Below are positions 58,051-64,000 of a stretch of DNA of 64,000 bases, in pieces; the first letter of the stretch is position 1, and the number at the start of each line of letters is the position of its first letter. The DNA is taken from contig NZ_JADYVX010000002.1 in the NCBI RefSeq assembly GCF_020194175.1, positions 62,001 through 126,000 of the forward strand. The letters are read 5' to 3'. A program made the translations under genes and the position numbers. The stretch is from Bradyrhizobium sp. BRP22. GTDB taxonomy: Bacteria > Pseudomonadota > Alphaproteobacteria > Rhizobiales > Xanthobacteraceae. The notes beneath the pieces were generated by a model, which did not search any database, was not told where the DNA came from, and saw only the letters and a list, made by a program, of their open reading frames with translations.

Positions 58051-59094
58051 ATGGCACGACAGCGCAAGCCCGTTTTTCTCGTGGTAGACACCTGCGTTTG
58101 GCTGGACCTTGCGAAGGACTATAGCCAAGAGCCGCTGCTGAGCGCACTGGAGGACTTGGTGCGCATGAATTTCGTCAGCCTCGTCGTTCCAAAGATAGTC
58201 GTGGATGAGCTAAGCCGAAACAAGGAGCGGGTGATCGAGGAAAGCGGACGAAGTATTGCAGGTACTTTGCGACGGGCAAAGGAAATGCTGGCCCGCTATG
58301 GCAACGATGGTGAAAAGCAAGTTGCCATCCGGCAGCTCACTGAGATCGACCACAAGTCCGTCAACTATCGTGATGCCGCGACGAAGGCCGTTGAACGAAT
58401 TGAGAGGCTAATCTTTGGCGCAGCCGAGATAGTGGAAATCACGCCTTCAATGAAGCTCGCAGCGGCTGAGCGCGCGCTGCAGAACAAAGCTCCATTTCAT
58501 CGACAGCGCAACAGTATGGGCGATGCAACGCTGATCGAAGCCTACGGAGAGATTCAAAGGCGCGCCGCTGGCCACTATGCCTTCGTGAGTCACAACATCA
58601 AGGACTTCAGCAACATTGGCGTCAACGAACAGGAGCCGCACCCGGACATCGCCAAGTTCTTCCCCAAGAGCAGATCGCGATATTTCACCAAACTGGGAAA
58701 TGCTCTCAACGCTTATCGCCCTATCGAATTGCAGGACATCATGGTCGAGCACACGATGGAGTTTCCGCCACGGCGGCTTGTCGAGATAACGGAAGCGAGC
58801 AGCAAACTGCTCGATCAGCTTTGGTACAACCGACATCAGGTCTGGAACGCAAGACTGGAGTGCGGGCAAGCGGCGTTGATCGAGAACAACGAGGAACGTG
58901 GCAAAGACCCCTTTGGACTGCGGATACATCGCTACGTTTGGGAAGGCGCTGAACGTGCAGCGAGAAAGATGGAAGCGAAATACGGCCCCGGTGAATTGGG
59001 TCCTTGGGATGATTTTGAGTGGGGCATGATCAACGGCAAGCTATCGGCACTCAGATGGGTGCTCGGCGATGACTGGGACATGCTCGATACTTAG
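58051..59094 (+). CDS. PIN-domain nuclease (DUF4935-like)
   Basis: A 347-residue protein. The PIN acidic residues are visible: Asp13 in LVVDTCVWLD, Glu53 in VVDELSRNK, Asp158 in MGDATLIEAY and Asp185 in NIKDFS; these normally coordinate Mg for RNA cleavage. The C-terminal half (about residues 200-347) has no recognised domain. DUF4935-type PIN proteins occur in defence and toxin contexts. It is on the plus strand among minus-strand phage genes, a typical moron arrangement. Antiphage activity is inference. Confidence 0.75.
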   Translation: MARQRKPVFLVVDTCVWLDLAKDYSQEPLLSALEDLVRMNFVSLVVPKIVVDELSRNKERVIEESGRSIAGTLRRAKEMLARYGNDGEKQVAIRQLTEIDHKSVNYRDAATKAVERIERLIFGAAEIVEITPSMKLAAAERALQNKAPFHRQRNSMGDATLIEAYGEIQRRAAGHYAFVSHNIKDFSNIGVNEQEPHPDIAKFFPKSRSRYFTKLGNALNAYRPIELQDIMVEHTMEFPPRRLVEITEASSKLLDQLWYNRHQVWNARLECGQAALIENNEERGKDPFGLRIHRYVWEGAERAARKMEAKYGPGELGPWDDFEWGMINGKLSALRWVLGDDWDMLDT

Positions 59095-59113
59095 AGCCAA
59101 GCGGGATTTTCTA

Positions 59114-59611
59114 ATGAATGTCGGTAGAGGATTGTTTCGCGCTTGGGTTTTGATCTCAGTTCTTTGGATCATAGGTGCAGGCTTCGTCGCCTACACGATC
59201 GTCGCGCCCGACACGATACGCGGGGTATTCCAACCAGCAGGGGCAACGAAGGGTGGATTGAACCCTTGGGCGGTCGACTATCGTAAGCCGTTCTATGAGA
59301 CAATGCGTTCTCCCTCAGCCGAAAAACTAAGCGTCCAATTCTTCGAGGTTCAGAGAACGGACCAAACCCAATGGGATAAGGATTCTTCCATGGCCGTGGT
59401 CGAAATGCCTGACGGTAGTCGCCTTTATATGCATGATGGGTATAACGATGCAGACAAGGACTACATCGCAAGGCAATTCTGGGATCAGCGGTGGGGTCGT
59501 TGGGGATATGCTGCTGGCGTCGTCACGGCCTGGGCGTTCGTACCATGCATCCTGCTGTTCATCTTCGGATACAGCTTACTTTGGGTTGGGCGCGGCTTTG
59601 GACGGTCTTAG
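59114..59611 (+). CDS. Two-pass membrane protein next to PIN gene
   Basis: A 165-residue protein with two hydrophobic helices (about residues 8-30 and 135-158) flanking a soluble region (about 40-130; VQFFEVQRTDQTQWDKD; YNDADKDYIARQFWDQ). It follows the PIN gene by 19 bp and probably shares its transcript. Could sense a signal or tether the nuclease; unproven. Confidence 0.6.
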   Translation: MNVGRGLFRAWVLISVLWIIGAGFVAYTIVAPDTIRGVFQPAGATKGGLNPWAVDYRKPFYETMRSPSAEKLSVQFFEVQRTDQTQWDKDSSMAVVEMPDGSRLYMHDGYNDADKDYIARQFWDQRWGRWGYAAGVVTAWAFVPCILLFIFGYSLLWVGRGFGRS

Positions 59612-59697
59612 GCGCTTCGCGCCTTGCGCCGCGCTTCGAGCGCGACCATCAGCGCCCGTCGCCATGACTGGGCCGGCGGCCAGTCGATGAACATCGG
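59608..59697 (-). CDS. Very short arginine-rich protein, doubtful
   Basis: A 29-residue frame (MFIDWPPAQSWRRALMVAL and on). I have seen the PPA-SWRRAL pattern in short proteins of related genomes, but the gene has little independent support and overlaps the previous gene end. Could be a fragment. Confidence 0.3.
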   Translation of the reverse strand, partial: PMFIDWPPAQSWRRALMVALEARRKARSA

Positions 59698-59735
59698 TCC
59701 TAACGACGATCTGAACGACGTATGATGTTTCGACC

Positions 59736-59755
59736 CTGCGCACTTCGGTGCGCAG
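59736..59755 (+). other. Stable UUCG-tetraloop hairpin
   Basis: CTGCGCAC and GTGCGCAG form a perfect 8-bp stem closed by C-TTCG-G, an exceptionally stable tetraloop. It lies 28 bp before the ATG of the DNA-binding gene at 59783, so it would sit in its 5' leader. No T-run follows on either strand. Confidence 0.6.
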
Positions 59756-59782
59756 TACGAAGCACCATAAGGATAAACCGCC

Positions 59783-60097
59783 ATGATGGCAGCACCAACC
59801 ATGAATGCGAAACGCTACCTCGAGATCCTGACCCGACTTGGTTGGACCGAGCGCGGTGCGTCCTTGTTCTTCGGTGTCAACGAACGCACGGCAAGACGAT
59901 GGAAGCAAAACAACCACGTTGCGCGGCCGGTCGCCATGGTCCTTGAACTGATGCTGGCAAAGAACATCGCACCGGAGGAAGTGCTGAGGATTGCCGGAGT
60001 GAAGCCGGCACAGATCAGGTTCATCCTCGACCGGCTCAACGACAAGCGCGTCGTTGGCGATGACGAAGACAATGACGATGGTGGCGACAATGACTGA
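59783..60097 (+). CDS. Small helix-turn-helix protein
   Basis: A 104-residue protein. ILTRLGWTERGASLFFGVNERTARRW fits a helix-turn-helix in residues about 14-40 (given in part), and the acidic C-terminus is Asp-rich. An AAGGAT ribosome-binding site precedes the ATG. Similar proteins occur near prophages in Bradyrhizobium-like genomes. Probably a regulator; target unknown. Confidence 0.6.
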   Translation: MMAAPTMNAKRYLEILTRLGWTERGASLFFGVNERTARRWKQNNHVARPVAMVLELMLAKNIAPEEVLRIAGVKPAQIRFILDRLNDKRVVGDDEDNDDGGDND

Positions 60098-60135
60098 CCA
60101 GGAAGCAACCCGCACGTGCCTGGAGATGAATTCCC

Positions 60136-60330
60136 GTGAAACTCTATGAAGTCAGCGGCGATGATTCCGGCGGGCCGACCACCTATTACGAGCCGACGAA
60201 AAAGGCGGCGATAGCGCGCAAGCGCGAAATGCTGCGCGAGGCTGACGATTGGGACGAGATCAACATCAAGCCGATGGAGATCTCGCCAAGGCGATGCAAC
60301 ACGTCATCCACCTGCGCCAACGAACACTGA
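60136..60330 (+). CDS. Small hypothetical protein, possibly frame-damaged
   Basis: A 64-residue protein (MKLYEVSGDDSGGPTTYYE and on). The first 48 residues look well formed. After IKPMEIS the sequence reads unlike the related pattern LAKAMQHVIHL, which appears in the neighbouring frame, then returns to an NEH end. A pair of compensating frameshifts is possible. Confidence 0.5.
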   Translation: MKLYEVSGDDSGGPTTYYEPTKKAAIARKREMLREADDWDEINIKPMEISPRRCNTSSTCANEH

Positions 60331-60357
60331 GGAGAACGACACACCTCGGGCCAGGGG

Positions 60358-61011
60358 TTATGCGCGGGCGTATAGAACCCCCCTCGAATTCGACCTGTCA
60401 ACGACCGGCGGCGATTTTGTTAACGACAACTCGGATTTTGTTGACGATAACTTTCCAAACACCTCGCCCTGTAAATCCGCCAAAGTCTCACCGGCCATGA
60501 TCCGCCGCACCACGGCGTTGCGGAGCCTCACCTTGGCTTCCCCATACAGCATGGTCCTTCCAGTGCTCGCCAGCCGATAGGCCCTGTAGGCCCGGTTAAA
60601 CCAGCTCAGTGTGCCGTCCGCGTGCGCCTGGGCCAGGACAGCCTCCACCCGCCCCAGCGCCCTGGTCACCCGCGCCAGCGCCGCCTGGTGCTCGGTCAGC
60701 GGCACCCCCAACCGTCCCGCCGCCGCCTCGATTTCCTCGCCAGCGGTTTGCCCCGACACATGCGCCAGCCCTCCGAACATCGCCAGCCTGACGCGCGCCT
60801 TGCGCATCACCCGCCGCGCCGTCATGGCGTCCCGCACCCAGAACACCAGATCGATCTCAAACCTATCCAGGAAGGTCTGCGTGCGCGCAAGATCCAGCGA
60901 CATGCCAACTCGGCAACAACTCCCCTCCGGCTTGACGGCCACATATATCGCCGCCACACCGAACACCCGCAGATATTCACGCGCCGCACCCCGTGGCATC
61001 TCGATGCTCAT
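60358..61011 (-). CDS. Conserved phage-associated hypothetical protein
   Basis: A 217-residue protein. The N-terminal part (AIYVAVKPEGSCCRVGMSL; DLVFWVRDAMTARRVMRKA) faintly resembles a GIY-YIG-like fold, but the key motif is incomplete. The C-terminal part is helical. It overlaps the upstream gene by 4 bp within the leftward early operon. Function unknown. Confidence 0.6.
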   Translation of the reverse strand: MSIEMPRGAAREYLRVFGVAAIYVAVKPEGSCCRVGMSLDLARTQTFLDRFEIDLVFWVRDAMTARRVMRKARVRLAMFGGLAHVSGQTAGEEIEAAAGRLGVPLTEHQAALARVTRALGRVEAVLAQAHADGTLSWFNRAYRAYRLASTGRTMLYGEAKVRLRNAVVRRIMAGETLADLQGEVFGKLSSTKSELSLTKSPPVVDRSNSRGVLYARA

Positions 61012-61544
61012 TTTGGCCTCGCTGCTCCGCCAGGAAAAAATCGCGAATTCGTATAGATCGACTGCTTCTCCATACCAGGCGGGCGCGCATGCAATTCCAC
61101 GCGATCACACAAAATATCCAGGTCCTTGCAGCTCGCCTTCTGCCTCTCACCTGACGTTTCTCGGATCACTGCCCGCGTCAGCTTGGTGATTGCTTCGTTT
61201 TCGTCTAGCGCCCTAATCTTGGCCTTCACCTCCACAGCATGCCAAAATTCATCGGGCCTAGATTCAGTTTGGCCAGGGAAGGTTGCCACTGAAGCTAAGT
61301 CTTCTCTCACCGTGCCTGCATCGCACGTCGCGAGCGAAGCTTTCACCTCTCTCCGAGCGATTTGGTAAAAGCTCGGCTTTACTCGCGAAGCATCCATTTT
61401 CGTTGCAGACTCATCGATACCCAGTATGACACGAACTGCATCACATGCCGCTTCGGCGTTTTGCGCGCACACCACACAGTCGCCGAGATCGACCATGTCC
61501 CGGTCAAGCTGACGCGCAAACTTGACGCGATACATCTGGTTCAT
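61008..61544 (-). CDS. Phage early hypothetical protein
   Basis: A 178-residue protein (MNQMYRVKFARQLDRDMVD and on). No family recognised. The ATG at 61544 was chosen because the upstream extension reads as frame noise from other genes. It is in the leftward early gene cluster. Function unknown. Confidence 0.55.
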   Translation of the reverse strand: MNQMYRVKFARQLDRDMVDLGDCVVCAQNAEAACDAVRVILGIDESATKMDASRVKPSFYQIARREVKASLATCDAGTVREDLASVATFPGQTESRPDEFWHAVEVKAKIRALDENEAITKLTRAVIRETSGERQKASCKDLDILCDRVELHARPPGMEKQSIYTNSRFFPGGAARPK

Positions 61545-61557
61545 TTCAAAGCCCCTA

Positions 61558-61743
61558 TCAAATGAATTCCTTTTCCCGTGCCAGCCATTCCGGCATCGTG
61601 AACGTGCCATCCTCCTCGTTGTACTCAACCTGGGACTTCGGCACCCATTCGCTTTTTGTGCCGTCGAAAATCCGATATGCCTTCTCAGTTTCGCCCGTTT
61701 TGTTGCCCGCAACGTCGACCAGGCTTTCCTTGTGCTCGCCCAT
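61558..61743 (-). CDS. Small phage early protein
   Basis: A 61-residue acidic protein (VAGNKTGETEKAYRIFDGT; WVPKSQVEYNEEDGTFTMP). This VPKSQ-type pattern occurs in small phage proteins linked to replication operons. Coupled to the upstream gene by one shared base. Unknown function. Confidence 0.65.
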   Translation of the reverse strand: MGEHKESLVDVAGNKTGETEKAYRIFDGTKSEWVPKSQVEYNEEDGTFTMPEWLAREKEFI

Positions 61744-62255
61744 CAGAACACCCTCACCTTCTCCGCCACCAATCCTTCGGCAATGATCTCGCAGCCGTGC
61801 GCATGACGCGCGCGCCAGGTGTCAGCAAACCCGCCGCGCTTGCGCACCACCCACTCTGCGTCGCGTTGGATCGAATAAGCGTGCGACACCCACATCACGG
61901 ACTCCGCCAGATGCGGCGCACCGAACATCAAAAAATGCATCGGCCACCAGATCACCATCTCCATCCGTGAAATCTCAGTCAGGCTCGGCGACACCCTGGT
62001 GCGGTTCTGGATTTGTTGTGTACGCTCCAGTTCGCCCTGCCTTTGCTGCTCAACCAAATCATCGAATTCATAGAGGTACGGCGGCCATGCACTCCGCGAG
62101 CCATGCCCTTCGCCTGGCAACAACCGCAATGTCTGCATCGCCTCGACCAGCCGCAAGCCAACATGCTCGCCGCTCCACACCGCGGGCAACATCGTCTGCT
62201 CATCAAGCGGGTCGAACGGCAGCGGGTCTTCAACGCGTCGCAACAGGATCGTCAT
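61743..62255 (-). CDS. Phage early protein (DUF6362-like)
   Basis: A 170-residue protein (DDLVEQQRQGELERTQQIQ; SRMEMVIWWPMHFLM). It resembles uncharacterised proteins seen with phage primases, though the name is tentative. It overlaps its upstream neighbour by 26 bp. Likely early gene. Confidence 0.55.
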   Translation of the reverse strand: MTILLRRVEDPLPFDPLDEQTMLPAVWSGEHVGLRLVEAMQTLRLLPGEGHGSRSAWPPYLYEFDDLVEQQRQGELERTQQIQNRTRVSPSLTEISRMEMVIWWPMHFLMFGAPHLAESVMWVSHAYSIQRDAEWVVRKRGGFADTWRARHAHGCEIIAEGLVAEKVRVF

Positions 62256-62754
62256 AGCTCCACTCCCTCGTACTGGTTCTGATGTCGGAGATCTCGGCGC
62301 CAGAAAACACGCGCTTCACATCGATAACCGCCGGCAACTTCGCCAGCAGCGCAGCCACCTCATCTGGCGTGATGAACACCACGTCGCCGCCGAATTTTTC
62401 CTTGACCCGGTCGACCGCGGCGCGCGCGTCGCCGATCGCCACCGTGACGCCGCCATCGCTTCCGATCAGGTAAGCATCATCCGCGGCGCCGGCCGTCTGC
62501 ATCGCTGCGGCGCACATGGCATAGCCCCGGCACATGCCGCCGCCATGGGTCTCGATCTGCTCGGCGGTGCCGTCCTCGACCGCCTCCTGATACAACCGGG
62601 TTTGCAGATCAAGCCGGTCAGCCAAATCCGGGGCAACCCGGCGTAGCGCGTTGCGCGTCCAGCGCGCTTCGAAGGCGAGCGCTGCCGCCGTCACCCGCGG
62701 TGGCCACACCCGCAGCGCGTTGTCAATCCGACCGGTGATCTCGCGCGCCGTCAT
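62230..62754 (-). CDS. Phage early hypothetical protein
   Basis: A 174-residue protein (MTAREITGRIDNALRVWPP and on; EARWTRNALRRVAPDLADR; MCRGYAMCAAAMQ). The start at 62754 gives the consistent N-terminus; ATG 62778 is an alternative. It follows the primase gene in the leftward early operon. A replication accessory role is possible. Confidence 0.6.
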   Translation of the reverse strand: MTAREITGRIDNALRVWPPRVTAAALAFEARWTRNALRRVAPDLADRLDLQTRLYQEAVEDGTAEQIETHGGGMCRGYAMCAAAMQTAGAADDAYLIGSDGGVTVAIGDARAAVDRVKEKFGGDVVFITPDEVAALLAKLPAVIDVKRVFSGAEISDIRTSTREWSYDDPVATR

Positions 62755-62836
62755 CGACGCCCCCGACAGCGCCGGCATGACACAATGCCACTTCGTGACC
62801 GAGATTCCCCTATATTCGCTATTACCTCTATTACCA

Positions 62837-62877
62837 CCTTCCTTCTCCCTCTCTCTTTCTTCTTTCTCTGTTCTTCC
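62837..62877 (-). other. Polypurine tract upstream of early gene
   Basis: On the minus strand a run of 33 purines at 62869-62837, extended by seven more beyond one C, lies between the primase stop and the next gene start. It could be a leader, a strong SD-like region or a structural element. Nothing more can be said. Confidence 0.5.
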
Positions 62878-62908
62878 AGCTATTAGAAAAGAAGTGTCAT
62901 AACGGTCA

Positions 62909-64000
62909 TTAGAACGGAGGATCATCAGGCCCCTCAGAAGCTTGCGTCGATGACCCGTCATTTGTGCCGCTTCCGTCGGTATCGTTGTCAGGTGTCATGC
63001 GGCGCGCCGTTGCCGCCTTCTTCTTCTGCGCATGCCTCATCGATGACACGCACGGCTTCGCACTCCATGAGCCTGGAATAAAGCCATTGGGGTCACCTTG
63101 CGGCGATGTCGTGCTGGCGGTTTTGCCCTCGAACAGATTGCCCTCGACGGCGCGCTTCCAATAGCCCTGCCCGGCGTCGTTCAACCTGATGCCGGCGTAG
63201 TAGCGGCGGTGGGTTTCGCGCAACTCGCTGCGGTTGATGGCGATGCGAGGATCGCCTAGCGCCACCATCGCGCGGCCGATGCTGTCGTTGCTCGGAACAT
63301 GTCGGTCCTCGCCCTTGTTTTCGACCCACCACACCGCCAGCGCGGCGCAGAAATCCGGCACCGATATCCGCCGCTCGGGATCGTATTCGACGCAGTCGGC
63401 GATGAAGCCCGCAGCGAGATTGCTATCGCGCCTGATCTCTTCAGCGGTTTCCCTGACGGCATCGGTCAACTCGATGAAGCCCCGCTTCCGCGCCGCCCGT
63501 AGCCCGGCAATCGCCCAGTTGAGCAAGCCAGGTCGCTCGGTGTTCAGGACCAGTGCCGATGCCTTGTCATACCCACATCGCTTCGCTTCGGCGGCGGCGC
63601 CGATCAGCGGCTCACTCTCGACGAATTCGCGGGTGCAGATCAGCACGATGATGCGGTTGGTGATGGCCTTGGTGGCTTCCTTGAACTGCGGCGCGTAGTT
63701 GGCGCCCCAGAAGATCGGCACCGTGATCCGTTTACTAAGCAGTGGACCATTCTTGATGTTGATCGGCACCGGCTCGCCCGTGATGATCGCCTTCACCGTC
63801 GCCGACAGATGCCATTTGCCCGGCTGAAACGCCTCATGCAGCACCCACGGCACCCGGCGCACGAAGCGCATCAAGCCGTGCGCGCTCTCCAGCGCATCGA
63901 GCCCAGTCGAATTGATCTCGTCACCGAACAGACCGCCAAGCACCTCGAGGATCTCCGATTTGCCGACATTGGAGATGCCTTGCAGGATCAGCACCTTTGA
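62909..64000 (-). CDS. Phage primase/helicase C-terminal part (D5/DUF5906-like)
   Basis: The gene continues past the right edge; 363 codons are visible. LQGISNVGKSEILEVLGGL is the Walker A of a superfamily 3/D5-like helicase; AHGLMRFVRRVPWVLHEAF contains a Walker B-like acidic position; KRITVPIFWGANYAPQF is the sensor-like region. The C-terminal 80 residues are Pro/Ser/Lys-rich. Family knowledge: such proteins unwind and prime phage DNA. It starts the visible leftward early operon. Confidence 0.85.
   Translation of the reverse strand, partial: SKVLILQGISNVGKSEILEVLGGLFGDEINSTGLDALESAHGLMRFVRRVPWVLHEAFQPGKWHLSATVKAIITGEPVPINIKNGPLLSKRITVPIFWGANYAPQFKEATKAITNRIIVLICTREFVESEPLIGAAAEAKRCGYDKASALVLNTERPGLLNWAIAGLRAARKRGFIELTDAVRETAEEIRRDSNLAAGFIADCVEYDPERRISVPDFCAALAVWWVENKGEDRHVPSNDSIGRAMVALGDPRIAINRSELRETHRRYYAGIRLNDAGQGYWKRAVEGNLFEGKTASTTSPQGDPNGFIPGSWSAKPCVSSMRHAQKKKAATARRMTPDNDTDGSGTNDGSSTQASEGPDDPPF

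Overview
The window looks like a chromosomal stretch of a GC-rich alphaproteobacterium, most likely Bradyrhizobium, Rhodopseudomonas or a close relative. This is inferred from codon usage and from many short proteins of a kind I associate with that group; no rRNA, tRNA or housekeeping gene fixes the genus. I found no CRISPR array and no integrase or transposase.

Positions 1-11972 are a cell-surface polysaccharide locus. A leftward operon (1-3430) carries the start of a UDP-GlcNAc 4,6-dehydratase, an RmlD-like reductase and two GT4 glycosyltransferases. This set fits synthesis and transfer of a 2-acetamido-6-deoxy-L-hexose such as L-QuiNAc or L-RhaNAc. A divergent rightward operon (3724-11972) carries a glycosyltransferase-like protein, an 1118-residue fusion (two GT2 domains, coiled coil, TylF-type methyltransferase), the ABC exporter pair Wzm/Wzt with a C-terminal Wzt domain, a small membrane-anchored protein and another GT2 enzyme. 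The pieces suggest ABC-transporter-dependent O-antigen export, with polymerisation, length measurement and end-capping possibly joined in one polypeptide.

Positions 12 to 15 kb are a decayed junction. It holds small hypothetical genes, an ATP-dependent DNA ligase cut by an amber codon, a frameshifted gene, and an AT-richer island with a helix-turn-helix gene and two copies of a 21-bp palindromic sequence. From 15.6 to 23.4 kb come small regulators (a NarL-type response regulator, MarR-like, XRE and excisionase-like proteins) and a rightward run of tightly overlapping tiny genes, several with paired CxxC motifs.

Positions 23.4-56.5 kb are the late region of a contractile-tailed phage, transcribed leftward. 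Reading with transcription: terminase small and large subunits, small genes, a GH25 muramidase, an HNH nuclease, a very large probable virion cargo protein ending in an ADP-ribosyltransferase domain, a fused prohead protease/major capsid protein, an IPT/TIG protein, portal, a collagen-like head protein, connectors, then Mu-type tail genes: sheath, tube, chaperone with a probable -1 frameshift, tape measure with a lytic domain, gpN pieces, hub, spike, gp46, baseplate J and fibres. Five leftward intrinsic terminators subdivide this operon. The head is HK97-like and the tail Mu-like, so the phage is a mosaic.

Positions 56.8-62.9 kb hold accessory and early genes. A rightward PIN-domain nuclease gene with a downstream membrane protein faces two leftward membrane-protein genes: a candidate defence or superinfection-exclusion cassette. 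The window ends inside a D5-type primase/helicase gene, so the phage's right end lies outside. Its left boundary is unresolved.
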